Of a DNA stretch of 64,000 bases, positions 1-8,361 are shown in pieces. Source of the DNA: Roseicitreum antarcticum (lineage in GTDB: Bacteria; Pseudomonadota; Alphaproteobacteria; Rhodobacterales; Rhodobacteraceae); NCBI RefSeq assembly GCF_014681765.1, contig NZ_CP061502.1, forward strand, positions 361,209 through 425,208. Reading direction: 5' to 3'. The notes under the pieces are model-generated. The model was not told the DNA's origin, made no database searches, and saw nothing but the letters and a program-made list of their open reading frames with translations. The translations under genes were made by a program, and so were the position numbers. How positions within the stretch are numbered: position 1 is the stretch's first letter; every line of letters begins with the position of its first letter.

Positions 1-1
1 C

Positions 2-463
2 GCCATCTTCCCCGATCTGCCCGCCCGCGCGGCCACCTGTGCCACTGCGGGTGTCATGGGGCCGGTGGTCGGCGCTGTCGGCGCGTTGCAGGCGCAGATG
101 GCGCTGTCGGTGGTGCTGGGCCTGACGCCCAGCCCGCTGGGACAGTTGATCCGGCTGGATGCGGGTAACTGGCGCATGGCGGGTTTCCGGTTTGACGGCG
201 CGCCGGAACCAGACCGCCCGCTGCCCTTCATCGCGCGCAGCCAGACCGAGGCACAGGATCTGCTGATCGACCTGCGAACCGAGGCCGCGCCCTTCAGCCC
301 ATCCGCGCGCCATATCCCGCCCGAGGAGATCACCCGCCTGACCCCGCCGCCAGACGCCCGCGTCGTGCTGGCCTGCCGCACCGGGCTGCGCGCCCATAAC
401 GCCGGGCAGGTGCTGCAAGGTCACTGGCCGGGTCGCATCGCGCTGCTGGCGCTGAACGACTGA
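2..463 (+). CDS. ThiF/MoeB-family adenylyltransferase with C-terminal rhodanese domain (3' end only)
   Basis: This is the last 153 codons of a gene that begins before the window; the reading frame is open from base 2. The first visible residues include the MoeB/ThiF-type stretch around ATCATAGVMGPVVGAVGALQA, which lies near the end of the E1-like adenylylation domain. The C-terminal ~80 residues are rhodanese-like and end in a CRTGLRA active-site loop with the likely catalytic cysteine. Enzymes of this architecture activate the C-terminal Gly-Gly of a sulfur carrier such as ThiS or MoaD. It sits 27 bp upstream of thiY, so a role in thiamine thiazole synthesis (ThiF) is likely, but MoeB cannot be excluded from this fragment. 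Confidence 0.85.
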   Translation, partial: AIFPDLPARAATCATAGVMGPVVGAVGALQAQMALSVVLGLTPSPLGQLIRLDAGNWRMAGFRFDGAPEPDRPLPFIARSQTEAQDLLIDLRTEAAPFSPSARHIPPEEITRLTPPPDARVVLACRTGLRAHNAGQVLQGHWPGRIALLALND

Positions 464-490
464 AACACCCACCCCCTGAAAGGAAACACC

Positions 491-1447
491 ATGCACCGTC
501 TGCTTTCCACTGTTGCGCTTTGCGCGACGCTTGCCACCCCTGCTGCCGCGCAGGACCGGCTGACCTTGATGCTGGACTGGTTCGTCAACCCCGACCATGC
601 GCCGATCATTCTGGCACAGGAACTGGGGTATTTCACCGAGGCCGGGCTGGAGGTAGAGATCGTCACCCCTTCGGACCCCAACGCCCCGCCCCGCATGGCC
701 GCGGCGGGGCGCGTCGATCTGGCGGTCAGCTACCAGCCGCAACTGCACCTCAGCCGCCATGCCGGGCTGGACCTGCGCCGGGTCGGAACGCTGATTTCCA
801 GCCCGCTCACCTGCCTTGTGGTGCTGGCCGATGGCCCGGTGCGCAGCGTCGATGATCTGCGCGGCGGCAAGGTCGGTTTCGCCGTCGCGGGCGTGCAAGA
901 GGTGATGCTGGATGCCATGCTGGCGCATAACGGCGTGGCCCCCGAAGAGGTCGAGCAGATCAACATTGGCTGGTCGATCTCGCCCGCCTTGATGTCGGGG
1001 CAGGTGGATGGCGTGATCGGCGCATTCCGAAACTTCGAGCTGAACCAACTGGCGCTTGAGGGCATTGAAGGGCGTTGTTTCTACCCCGAGGCCGAGGGCG
1101 TGCCCGCCTATGATGAGCTGATCTATGTCGCCAGTCCTGCGGACATGGATGCAGGCGCCATCGCACGGTTTCTGGATGCGACAGAACGCGCGGCGGGCTA
1201 TATCCTGAACCAGCCCGATGCCGCATGGGACACTTTTGCCGCCACCGCATCCGAACTGCAGACGGAACTGAACGCCCGCGCGTGGGGCGATACATGGCCG
1301 CGCTTTGCCACCCGCCCCGCCGCGCTGGACGCGGGCCGCTATGCACGGTTCGAGGCGTTTCTGGCCGCGCGCGGCGCAACACCCGGCGGCCTTGGCGTCG
1401 GAGAACTGGCGCTGGATGTGACGGCGCTGGACGGTGCGGTTCCATGA
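491..1447 (+). CDS. thiY: ThiY-like periplasmic pyrimidine-precursor-binding protein
   Basis: A 318-residue NMT1/THI5-like substrate-binding protein. Residues 1-20 form a signal peptide ending in AAA before Gln. The mature start has the family motif DWFVNPDHAPIILAQELGYF, typical of binding proteins for formylaminopyrimidine or HMP thiamine precursors. AAAGGA lies just upstream of the ATG. The stop overlaps the tenA start (ATGA), and thiZ and thiX follow, giving a complete ThiXYZ importer plus salvage enzyme. It would deliver base-degraded thiamine pyrimidine from the periplasm to ThiX. The other NMT1-type substrates (nitrate, sulfonate, riboflavin) are less likely in this context. Confidence 0.9.
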   Translation: MHRLLSTVALCATLATPAAAQDRLTLMLDWFVNPDHAPIILAQELGYFTEAGLEVEIVTPSDPNAPPRMAAAGRVDLAVSYQPQLHLSRHAGLDLRRVGTLISSPLTCLVVLADGPVRSVDDLRGGKVGFAVAGVQEVMLDAMLAHNGVAPEEVEQINIGWSISPALMSGQVDGVIGAFRNFELNQLALEGIEGRCFYPEAEGVPAYDELIYVASPADMDAGAIARFLDATERAAGYILNQPDAAWDTFAATASELQTELNARAWGDTWPRFATRPAALDAGRYARFEAFLAARGATPGGLGVGELALDVTALDGAVP

Positions 1448-2136
1448 GCGCGCCCGATTATGGCCGCGCCTTTGCGTTGTGGCGCACTGCTGCGCCCGAT
1501 TGGCAGGCCTATACGCATCATGGCTTTGTCGAAGGACTGCGCCGGGGCGAACTGCCCCGGGCGGCCTTCCTGCACTACCTGCGGCAAGATTATGTCTTCC
1601 TGATCCACTTTGCCCGCGCCTGGGCGCTGGCCGCCGCCAAGGCCGATACGCTGGCCGAGATGCAGGCGGCATCTGCCACGGTTCACGCGCTGGTCCACCA
1701 TGAGATGCCGCTGCATGTGCAGATCTGCGCGGGCGAAGGGATCAACGCGGCGGCATTGGAGGCAACGCTGGAGGCGCCCGAAACCCTCGCCTACACCCGC
1801 TATGTGCTGGAGGCCGGGTATTCGGGCGATTCTCTGGACCTGATGGCGGCGCTTGCGCCCTGCGTGCTGGGCTATGGCGAGATTGGCGCGCGACTGGCGG
1901 GAAGCGGTGGGCCATACGCAGGCTGGATCGACACCTATGGTGGCGCGGAATATCAGGCGCTGTGCCGCGATGTGGGCGCGCTGATCGACGGCGCGCTGGA
2001 CCACAGGCTGGGCACGGACTGGGCGCGCGTGCCGCGCTTTGCCCGGTTGACGGGGCGCTTTGCAACCGCAACCCGGCTGGAGGTTGGCTTCTGGCAGATG
2101 GGGCTGCTGGGGCATGAAGACCCCTGCGCCACATGA
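1444..2136 (+). CDS. tenA: Aminopyrimidine aminohydrolase / thiaminase II (TenA)
   Basis: A 230-residue TenA-family protein that hydrolyses aminomethyl-HMP (and thiamine in some members) to HMP for thiamine salvage in the cytoplasm. Expected active-site positions are visible: Asp49 in RQDY, Tyr120, catalytic Cys140 in APCVLGYGEIG and Glu213 in RLEVGFWQMG. This places it in the TenA_C (cysteine) class. The reading frame is open further upstream, but the ATG at 1444 is chosen because it overlaps the thiY stop as ATGA and gives the normal family length. It also overlaps thiZ by ATGA, which indicates translational coupling in a thiY-tenA-thiZ-thiX operon. Confidence 0.92.
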   Translation: MSAPDYGRAFALWRTAAPDWQAYTHHGFVEGLRRGELPRAAFLHYLRQDYVFLIHFARAWALAAAKADTLAEMQAASATVHALVHHEMPLHVQICAGEGINAAALEATLEAPETLAYTRYVLEAGYSGDSLDLMAALAPCVLGYGEIGARLAGSGGPYAGWIDTYGGAEYQALCRDVGALIDGALDHRLGTDWARVPRFARLTGRFATATRLEVGFWQMGLLGHEDPCAT

Positions 2137-2861
2137 CCGCCCCGGGCCTGACGTTGTGCGGTGATCTGACCATGGCGGGCGCGCCCCTGTTGCGCGGCCT
2201 TGCGCTGAGCATGCCAGCGGGGCAGTGGAGCTGCCTTCTGGGCCCGTCGGGCATCGGGAAATCTACCATCGGGCGGCTGATCGGCGGGCTGCCCGGGGCA
2301 CATGGTTTGACGGGCAGTCTGCGCGCCAGCGACGGGCAGCCACTGGCGGGCCGGGTCGCCATGGTGGCGCAGGACGGGCAGTTGCTGCCCTGGGCCGATC
2401 TGGTCGGCAATGTCACCATCGGGGCACGGCTGCGGGGCACCCGGCCCGATCTGGCGCGCGCCCGCAGCTTGCTGGCCGATCTGGGCCTGCGCGGGCTGGA
2501 AGGGCGGCGCCCCGGCGAACTTTCCGGCGGGCAGCGCCAGCGCGTCGCACTGGCCCGCGCGCTGATCGAGGATTGCCCGGTCGTGGTGCTGGATGAAGCA
2601 TTCTCGGCCCTCGACGCTGCCACGCGACTGACCATGCAGGACATGGCCGCGCGGGTGCTGGCAGGGCGTACGGTGATCCTGATTACCCATGACCCGCTGG
2701 AGGCCGTGCGCATGGCGCACTGCGGCTGGCTGCTGGAAAAAGATGCCACTCAGCCGCTGCATCTGCCGGATACGCCCACGCCCCGCGACTACCGAGCACC
2801 AGCCGTGCAGCGGGCGCAGGCAGATCTGCTGGCGCAATTGCACGGCATGGTGCCTGCATGA
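2133..2861 (+). CDS. thiZ: ThiZ-like ABC transporter ATP-binding protein
   Basis: A 242-residue nucleotide-binding subunit of the thiamine-pyrimidine importer. Walker A is GPSGIGKST (residues 37-45), the signature is LSGGQRQRV (about 130-138), Walker B is VVVLDE (150-155) followed by the D-loop SALD, and an ITHD switch His lies near 186. It resembles the nitrate/sulfonate/taurine ATPase group. The start overlaps the tenA stop and the stop overlaps the thiX start, so it is co-translated with both. It would energise ThiX at the inner membrane. Confidence 0.9.
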   Translation: MTAPGLTLCGDLTMAGAPLLRGLALSMPAGQWSCLLGPSGIGKSTIGRLIGGLPGAHGLTGSLRASDGQPLAGRVAMVAQDGQLLPWADLVGNVTIGARLRGTRPDLARARSLLADLGLRGLEGRRPGELSGGQRQRVALARALIEDCPVVVLDEAFSALDAATRLTMQDMAARVLAGRTVILITHDPLEAVRMAHCGWLLEKDATQPLHLPDTPTPRDYRAPAVQRAQADLLAQLHGMVPA

Positions 2862-3616
2862 CCGGGCTTCTTTCCACGCTGTTGCGCGGGGGGCTGGCGC
2901 TGGCCGTGGCCCTGCTGATCTGGGCGGGCGTTGTCTGGGCCAGCGGCGTGCCGCCCTTCATCCTGCCCGGGCCGGGGCGGGTGGCGGCTGCGCTGATGTC
3001 AAACGCCGGGATGCTGGCGGAGCATGCACGTTTCACCGCCCTGAACCTGTTGAGCGGGCTGGCGGCGGGGGTGGCGCTGGGGGTTCTGAGCGCGCTCAAC
3101 CTTGCGCTGTCACCCGGCGCGCGGCTCTTGCTGCGCCCCATGCTGATCTTTGCGCAGGCGGTGCCGGTCTTCGCGCTGGCGCCAGTCATCACGTTGTGGC
3201 TGGGGTATGGTGCGGCGTCAAAGATCGTGGTGGTGATGCTGGTGGTATATTTCCCCGTCACCTCGGCGTTTTTTGATGGGCTGATGCGCCTGCCGCCCGC
3301 GCTGGCGGATATGGCCCAACTGATGCGCGCGACACCGTTGCGCCGCCTGCTGTTCTTGCAACTGCCACATGCGCTGCCCGCGCTGGCGTCGGGCCTGCGG
3401 CTGGCAATCATCTACGCGCCGTTCGCGGTGGTGATCGGCGAATGGGTAGGATCGTCGCGCGGGCTGGGCTATCTGATGTTGATGGCAAACGGGCGCGGGA
3501 AGACCGACCTGATGTTCGCAGCCCTGATGGTGCTGGCCGCGCAAAGCCTGATCCTGTTTGCGCTGTTCGAGAAGGCGCTGCACTGGCGCGGTCCGCCACA
3601 GGATGCGTCTGGATAA
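2858..3616 (+). CDS. thiX: ThiX-like ABC transporter permease
   Basis: A 252-residue inner-membrane permease of the BPD_transp_1 (nitrate/taurine-type) family with about six hydrophobic segments. The cytoplasmic coupling region (MAQLMRATPLRRLLFLQLPH followed by ALPALASGLRLA) is the EAA-type loop that contacts ThiZ. It is the last gene of the thiY-tenA-thiZ-thiX operon and overlaps thiZ by four bases. It would form the channel for the pyrimidine precursor bound by ThiY. Confidence 0.9.
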   Translation: MTGLLSTLLRGGLALAVALLIWAGVVWASGVPPFILPGPGRVAAALMSNAGMLAEHARFTALNLLSGLAAGVALGVLSALNLALSPGARLLLRPMLIFAQAVPVFALAPVITLWLGYGAASKIVVVMLVVYFPVTSAFFDGLMRLPPALADMAQLMRATPLRRLLFLQLPHALPALASGLRLAIIYAPFAVVIGEWVGSSRGLGYLMLMANGRGKTDLMFAALMVLAAQSLILFALFEKALHWRGPPQDASG

Positions 3617-3653
3617 AGCACGCGGGACAAGACAGCGCGTTGCCAAACGAAAA

Positions 3654-3681
3654 CGGCCCCCGGGCAGATGCTCGGGGGCCG
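3654..3681 (-). terminator. Rho-independent terminator of the outer-membrane protein gene
   Basis: A perfect 9-bp stem (CGGCCCCCG at 3654-3662 with CGGGGGCCG at 3673-3681), extended by three more pairs including one G-T. On the minus strand it is followed by TTTTCGTTT. It lies 30 bp past the stop of the minus-strand gene at 3712. It may also end the plus-strand thi operon, but the T-rich tail is only on the minus side. Confidence 0.8.
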
Positions 3682-3711
3682 CAAACAGCTTACGTCAGAC
3701 GTGGTTCAACT

Positions 3712-4332
3712 TCAGAATTTGAAGCCGATGCCGACGGACGCATTCGTGGTGCCGGTTTCCAGGTTGGTGCTGCCCACATCGTCGATCGACGTGTAGGACA
3801 GACCGCCGCGCAGCATCATCGAGTCGGTGATCATGTGATCGACGCCCAGACCCACGGTTGCGCCGACGGCGCTATCGGACCCGCCAGCACCGCTTGTGCG
3901 GATCATCGACGGGCCGGCCGTGAGATAGGCCAGCGTGCGACGGTCCTGCGTTACCGGCATCCCGGCCGAGAACAGGAGCGAAGCGCCCGAATCGATCTCA
4001 TCACCGCCCGGCAGGGTAGGATCGCCAAAGCCGGGGACCACAACCAGCTCGGTGCCGAACACATAGTTGCCCGTGTCATAGCGGTAGCCGCCGAACAGCG
4101 CGCCCGTAGCCGAGCTTTGGCTGTCAGCGGGGCCGTCAAAGCTCATGCTGCCATAGCCCAGACCAACACCGGCGTAAGCGCCGTTCCAGTCAAAGGTCGG
4201 TGCCGATACTGGTGCGACGGCAACCGTCGGCTCGACAACCGGATCGGCCATTTTCGAATAGTCTTGCGCGACTGCGGATGTCGCAAAAACACCTGCTGCC
4301 GATACGCCTGCGATTACACGGATCATGTTCAT
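3712..4332 (-). CDS. Outer-membrane beta-barrel protein (porin/opacity-like)
   Basis: About 206 residues. A signal peptide ends at the ATSAVAQ region, then comes a Pro/Val-rich linker and a beta-barrel-like body with alternating aromatic/Gly strands (FDWNGAYAGVGLGYGSM is a classic first strand of OMP_b-brl / Opa-like proteins). The last residue is Phe, as usual for BAM-inserted barrels. Two other in-frame ATGs lie two codons either side (4338 and 4326). AAGGAG on the minus strand is seven bases before the ATG at 4332, which is therefore preferred; 4338 would leave almost no spacing. It is monocistronic, with a terminator downstream. Exact function is unknown. Confidence 0.85.
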   Translation of the reverse strand: MNMIRVIAGVSAAGVFATSAVAQDYSKMADPVVEPTVAVAPVSAPTFDWNGAYAGVGLGYGSMSFDGPADSQSSATGALFGGYRYDTGNYVFGTELVVVPGFGDPTLPGGDEIDSGASLLFSAGMPVTQDRRTLAYLTAGPSMIRTSGAGGSDSAVGATVGLGVDHMITDSMMLRGGLSYTSIDDVGSTNLETGTTNASVGIGFKF

Positions 4333-4962
4333 GTCCATACTCCTTTTTTATACTTCCAATGGCAAAACGCGCCGCGGCGGGATCTGGTTCCCGATAAACG
4401 ACCCGGACGCGAAATACTGCCCGACAGGCATCCCGCAGCGGGTTTGCCTTCCGTACACAAATGATCCGACACGGCCCCGTGCGCAATGGCAGCAGAGATC
4501 AATTCAGGCCCCGGGCCGAACACAACCGGACACCATTGCGTGTGCGAGGGAAGCAGCAGACGGCCCCGCCACAGACCCTTGGCCATTGCTTTACTTTGGG
4601 TAAACGGGGGCTGATGGAAACAAACAAACCCAAACGGCAGGGCGGACGGCGTGCCCCGCACATCAAGACCAAGACTATTGCAATTAAAGGAAAATTTCGG
4701 GTTCGTCGATGCTGTGGCAGCATGGACGTGGCGCACAATGGGCCAGGGAAGCGCAGACCTTCGATCACCTGAGCCCATTGGCCAGGCGGCGACAGCCCCG
4801 GTCCAACCGGGTTGCTGGACGCAACCCCAGGACGAATGGAGCGGCGCAGACAGCTCTGGAAGCCTACCGCTGCCCCGCCCCAATCATCGACCGAAACGCC
4901 ACCGCGATCATTCCGACCAGCGGCAGCACCGTGTGAAGTCATCACCCCCGAAGGGGACCGTG
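4333..4962. other. Intergenic region without a convincing gene
   Basis: About 630 bp between two leftward genes. It must hold the promoter of the outer-membrane protein. Short frames on both strands are open here, but none has a recognisable domain, a good ribosome-binding site or a convincing protein composition. It may carry a degraded gene or a small RNA; nothing specific is seen. Confidence 0.5.
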
Positions 4963-6096
4963 TCAGACAGCTTCGTCAGCGTCGCGGATGAAATCCATGT
5001 CCAGCGATAAGCCATGGCCCGGCAAATCAGGTACTGTCATATAGCCGTCTACGGGCAAAGGCGCATCCTTGAACACTTTGTCGGTCACATCCTCAAACAG
5101 CCGGAGTCGCTCCAGGAACGGGGCATTCGGGACGGCGCTGACTAGATGCAGATGCATATGCTCCATCGCATGAGGTGCAAATTTCAGGTTCCATGCCTGC
5201 GTCATCCCGGCAATTTTCAGCATTTCGGTGTAGCCACCCGCTCGTGTGCCATCGATTTGAATGATGTCAGCGGCATCAGCGATGATCAGGTCGCGAGCGC
5301 CATATTTGGTGTATTCATGCTCGCCTGTTGCCAATGGGATGTCGGTGCCGCGCTTGAACCGGGCAAGGCCGGGAATGTCATCAGCCAGTACGGGCTCTTC
5401 GAAAAGCATGATGTCACATTCGCGCACCGTATTCGCGAATTGTACGGCAGTTGCGGCATCCCAGCAGTTGTTTGCGTCGAGTAGCAATTTGATGTCCGGC
5501 CCCACGGCATCGCGCACTTTGCGGACCCGCACTGCATCCCGCCGAGGATTGGCTGCGCCGTCTACACCGACCTTGAATTTGACGTGCTTGTAGCCTTGCG
5601 CAACCATGTCCTGCATTTCAGCGACCAGTTCATCGTCGCTGTAGGACGTCCAGCCGCCACTGGCATAGATCGGCACGCGTGTCCGGTTTCCACCAAGCAA
5701 GCGATAGAGCGGCAGATCGACGATCTTGCCTTTCAGATCCCACAGAGCCAGATCAACCGCGCTGAGTGCGCCAAAGGTCAGCCCCTTGCGGCCCACCCCG
5801 CGCAGGTAGTGGAACAGGTCTTCCCAAATTACCTCGGTTTCCAGTGGATCACGCCCGATGATCTTGGGGGCGATATTGTTCAAGATCAGCGCACGCGTGG
5901 CTTCGCCGCCGACCTCATGATATGTCAAGCCGAGCCCTTCCAGACCCTGATCGGTCGTCACACGCACGACGGTGAAGCCCACGCATTCCACCTTGCGCGT
6001 CGCATCGGCAAGCCCGCCTGTGACAGGGGTCGATACCAGGTGCACATCAACTTTCGCGATTTTATGGCTGCGGCTGCCGGAGGCATTCAAATGCAT
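4963..6096 (-). CDS. Mandelate racemase/muconate lactonizing enzyme family protein (sugar-acid dehydratase-like)
   Basis: A 377-residue enolase-superfamily enzyme of the mandelate-racemase subgroup. Visible active-site elements are KFK (Lys173/Lys175), metal ligands Asp207 (LLDANN), Glu in FEEP (233-234) and Glu259 (TGEH), and the Asp282/His309 pair (IDGTRAGG and APHAMEH). Such enzymes abstract the alpha proton of a carboxylate and usually dehydrate aldonates or aldarates. The frame is open to 6336, but the ATG at 6096 starts the conserved N-terminal domain and follows a purine-rich stretch. A LacI-type operator lies 45 bp upstream. It is divergent from the TRAP operon. The substrate cannot be deduced. 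Confidence 0.88.
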   Translation of the reverse strand: MHLNASGSRSHKIAKVDVHLVSTPVTGGLADATRKVECVGFTVVRVTTDQGLEGLGLTYHEVGGEATRALILNNIAPKIIGRDPLETEVIWEDLFHYLRGVGRKGLTFGALSAVDLALWDLKGKIVDLPLYRLLGGNRTRVPIYASGGWTSYSDDELVAEMQDMVAQGYKHVKFKVGVDGAANPRRDAVRVRKVRDAVGPDIKLLLDANNCWDAATAVQFANTVRECDIMLFEEPVLADDIPGLARFKRGTDIPLATGEHEYTKYGARDLIIADAADIIQIDGTRAGGYTEMLKIAGMTQAWNLKFAPHAMEHMHLHLVSAVPNAPFLERLRLFEDVTDKVFKDAPLPVDGYMTVPDLPGHGLSLDMDFIRDADEAV

Positions 6097-6140
6097 TGGT
6101 CTTTTCCACTTTGCTGGAGAATTTCGCCAGAGAATAGCAA

Positions 6141-6154
6141 TGTAAGCGCTTTGC
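6141..6154 (-). promoter_or_regulatory. Putative LacI-family operator (enolase-type dehydratase gene)
   Basis: TGTAAGCGCTTTGC contains the perfect palindrome AAGCGCTT and matches the TGTAAGCGCTTACA sites elsewhere in this island at 11 of 14 positions. It lies 45 bp upstream of the minus-strand start at 6096, a position suited to repression. The likely regulator is the LacI protein at 12038-13102. Confidence 0.6.
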
Positions 6155-6435
6155 ACAAGACCTTGGAGCAGCAATTCTGCTTGTTGAGTGTTGGGGGCAT
6201 CAGCTGGCACGCGGAATGTCAGACGCACAATTGCGTCCAGAGAGGGGGGAGGCGCTGTGCCTGAGCGTTCACGCGCTGAGTCTTGCAAGCCTGGCTGCAG
6301 TGGCGCCAGGATCGGCGGCCCGGGACAGCCCGTCACCGGTTGGTATTCTAGGATAAAACCCGCAGCAGAACTGACAGTTTAGCGTTGTTTCAGGCGAATT
6401 GCGCCACGCAACCATAAGCCGAGTCGGTGCGCGCA

Positions 6436-6464
6436 GATGATTCGCATCATCGCTGTTCCGGAAC
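6436..6464. promoter_or_regulatory. Two adjacent palindromes in the divergent control region
   Basis: GATGAT-TCGC-ATCATC (6436-6451) and the perfect palindrome GTTCCGGAAC (6455-6464) are three bases apart, in a ~660 bp gene-free region between divergent transcription units. They look like protein-binding sites distinct from the LacI-type operators, but the binding factor is unknown. Confidence 0.35.
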
Positions 6465-6608
6465 ATGCGGAACGGAAGACCCCTTCAGGAATACCGCGGA
6501 CAATGCCTGCCATCACCCTTGTGCGCCGCTACCATTCACGGACATTCACGCCGAAAATCACAAGATACTGAAAAAATGATTGACCCGCAGAGACAAGCTT
6601 GCCATCTA

Positions 6609-6622
6609 TGTAAGCGATTACA
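6609..6622 (+). promoter_or_regulatory. Putative LacI-family operator (TRAP transporter operon)
   Basis: TGTAAGCGATTACA, differing from the perfect 14-bp palindrome TGTAAGCGCTTACA at one position. It lies about 135 bp upstream of the TRAP binding-protein start. This is one of the best matches in the island. Confidence 0.7.
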
Positions 6623-6756
6623 GAATGGGGCTCTGCCGGGAGGCGCGGATTCAGACTTGGCATCAAGCGGGCACAATTCCATCTTGTCGCAGGTCTGGGG
6701 CGCAGCGGCCTCGTAGTCAAAACAGGAAATGGCATATCGTGCCAAGGGAGGAACAT

Positions 6757-7743
6757 ATGAGATATTCTAACATCATCGTTGGTGCAGCATCGGTTATTGC
6801 ATTGTCGACGGCAGCCACTTTCGCTGCTGACGTCACGATGCGGGTGGGCACGGTATATCAGACCAGCCACACGATTTCGCAGGGCAGCGCAGAGTTTGAG
6901 CGGCTCGTTGAAGAACGGTCGAACGGCGAAATCGACGTTCAGGTGTTCTACGCCGAAGAGCTGGGCTCGGAACGCGAAATGGCAGAGATGACCCGCGCCG
7001 GCGGCCTTGAAATGGTGCTGAGCGGCCTGCCCGGAACAGGCGCATTCGTGCCGCAGATCGAGGTGATGGAAGCCTTCTACACCTACGACAACCTAGAAGA
7101 GCTGGCCACCGTGGTTGGCGCGATTGCAGACGACCTCAACGCCTTCATGGAGCCACAGGGCTTCCATCTGGTCGGCTACATGTACCAGGGGCCGCGCAAC
7201 CTGCTGTCGACCCGTCCGGTACGGGAATTTGACGACATGGCGGGGCTGCGCCTGCGTATCCCGCAAACCCCCCTGTTCGTTGCGCTGGCACAAAGCTGGA
7301 ACGCAACGCCCACGGCGATCAGCCTTGGCGAAGTGTATACCTCGCTTGAATCCGGTGTTATCGATGCGGTCGAAGGCACCTCGGAGACGATCGTTTCCAG
7401 CCGGTTCTACGAGAATGCGAACTATCTGACTGTGACGCGCCACAACTTCTACCCGCAGCCGATGGTTGTGAACAAGGGTTGGTGGGACGGGCTGAGCGAA
7501 GAGCATCAGGCCGTGATCAACGAGTCCGCGCAAGACGCTGCCGCCTACCAGCTTTCGCTGCACAAGGACGCCGAAGCTGCTGCAATGCAGACGATGCGTG
7601 ACAGCGGTGTGGAAATCATCGAGGTTGACACAGCGCCCTTCAGCGAACCGGTTCTTGCTGCGATGGACGAGTACATCAAAAGCAAGGGCGAAGAGGTCTA
7701 TGCGGTCTATCAGAAAATGCTCGAAACCGCAGCTGAGCAATAA
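6757..7743 (+). CDS. TRAP transporter substrate-binding protein (DctP family)
   Basis: A 328-residue periplasmic binding protein with a signal peptide of about 23 residues (TFAA before Asp). The conserved ligand-binding core is visible: GLRLRIPQTPLF (Arg167 is expected to salt-bridge the substrate carboxylate) followed by ISLGEVYTSLESGVIDAVEG. The ATG at 6757 is chosen because GGGAGGA sits just upstream and it begins the signal peptide; the open frame extends further but encodes nothing signal-like. It is the first gene of a dctP-dctQ-dctM set, with an intergenic hairpin after it. The likely ligand is an organic or sugar acid, given the neighbours. Confidence 0.92.
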   Translation: MRYSNIIVGAASVIALSTAATFAADVTMRVGTVYQTSHTISQGSAEFERLVEERSNGEIDVQVFYAEELGSEREMAEMTRAGGLEMVLSGLPGTGAFVPQIEVMEAFYTYDNLEELATVVGAIADDLNAFMEPQGFHLVGYMYQGPRNLLSTRPVREFDDMAGLRLRIPQTPLFVALAQSWNATPTAISLGEVYTSLESGVIDAVEGTSETIVSSRFYENANYLTVTRHNFYPQPMVVNKGWWDGLSEEHQAVINESAQDAAAYQLSLHKDAEAAAMQTMRDSGVEIIEVDTAPFSEPVLAAMDEYIKSKGEEVYAVYQKMLETAAEQ

Positions 7744-7753
7744 GCCGACTTCA

Positions 7754-7789
7754 GGGCCCGAACCTTGGCGGGGTTCGGGCCCGTTTTTT
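7754..7789 (+). terminator. Strong intra-operon hairpin with U-tract after the TRAP binding-protein gene
   Basis: GGGCCCGAACC (7754-7764) and GGTTCGGGCCC (7772-7782) form a perfect 11-bp stem with a 7-base loop, followed by GTTTTTTGTTTT. It lies between the binding-protein gene and the two membrane-subunit genes. It probably gives partial termination or 3'-end protection, so that the binding protein is made in excess over the permease. Confidence 0.85.
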
Positions 7790-7839
7790 GTTTTATGCCC
7801 CCATGCGCCGATCAGAAACATCATCTAAGGGATCACGAT

Positions 7840-8325
7840 ATGACGAAGTTTTACATACAGACCGTCGAAGCGCTGATTATCCTTGGGCTGTGCGTCATGG
7901 TCGGCCTGACGTTCACCTCGGCGATGATGCGTTTCATCCCCGGCGTGGGCGGAATTTTCTGGGCTGAGGAGATCACCCGCTATGTCAGCATCTGGGTGGT
8001 GTTTCTGGCCGCTGGTGTGGGCATGCGTTTTGGTGTGCATCTGAGCGTGGATATGCTGGCGCTCGCCGTGCCCGAGGGGCTGCGCCGCGCGCTGTTCATC
8101 TTCGCCTACATCATGTCGATCCTGTTTCAGGGCGTGCTGGTCTACTATGGAACACAGCTGGCGATTTCGAATTACGCACAGCAATCAGCGTCTTTGCAGA
8201 TACCCATGACATATGCTTACGCCGCCATTCCGGTTGGTGCGTTCATCATGCTGTGTGAGACCTTGCGCCTGATTTATCTGGAACTAACCGGCCATTCGAC
8301 CGCAGCTCAGCCACAGGCTGACTGA
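7840..8325 (+). CDS. TRAP transporter small permease (DctQ family)
   Basis: A 161-residue inner-membrane protein with four hydrophobic segments (about residues 8-30, 45-67, 82-105 and 125-147), as expected for DctQ. It has the family-like stretch FWAEEITRYVSIWVVFLAAG. The ATG at 7840 is preferred over an upstream in-frame ATG because that would add a non-conserved tail overlapping the terminator; AAGGGATC precedes it. It works with the large permease DctM downstream in sodium-driven solute uptake. Confidence 0.9.
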   Translation: MTKFYIQTVEALIILGLCVMVGLTFTSAMMRFIPGVGGIFWAEEITRYVSIWVVFLAAGVGMRFGVHLSVDMLALAVPEGLRRALFIFAYIMSILFQGVLVYYGTQLAISNYAQQSASLQIPMTYAYAAIPVGAFIMLCETLRLIYLELTGHSTAAQPQAD

Positions 8326-8361
8326 CAGAAACTCACCCTATACCACAAGGTCAGAAGTCAA

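Noticed and set aside
464..490. Possible TPP riboswitch before the thi genes
   Set aside because: Only 27 bp separate the upstream gene from thiY, too short for a THI element; any riboswitch must lie before the window.
4461..4772. Plus-strand frame of 103 codons in the 4.3-5.0 kb gap
   Set aside because: No recognisable family, no good start signal and basic, low-complexity composition.
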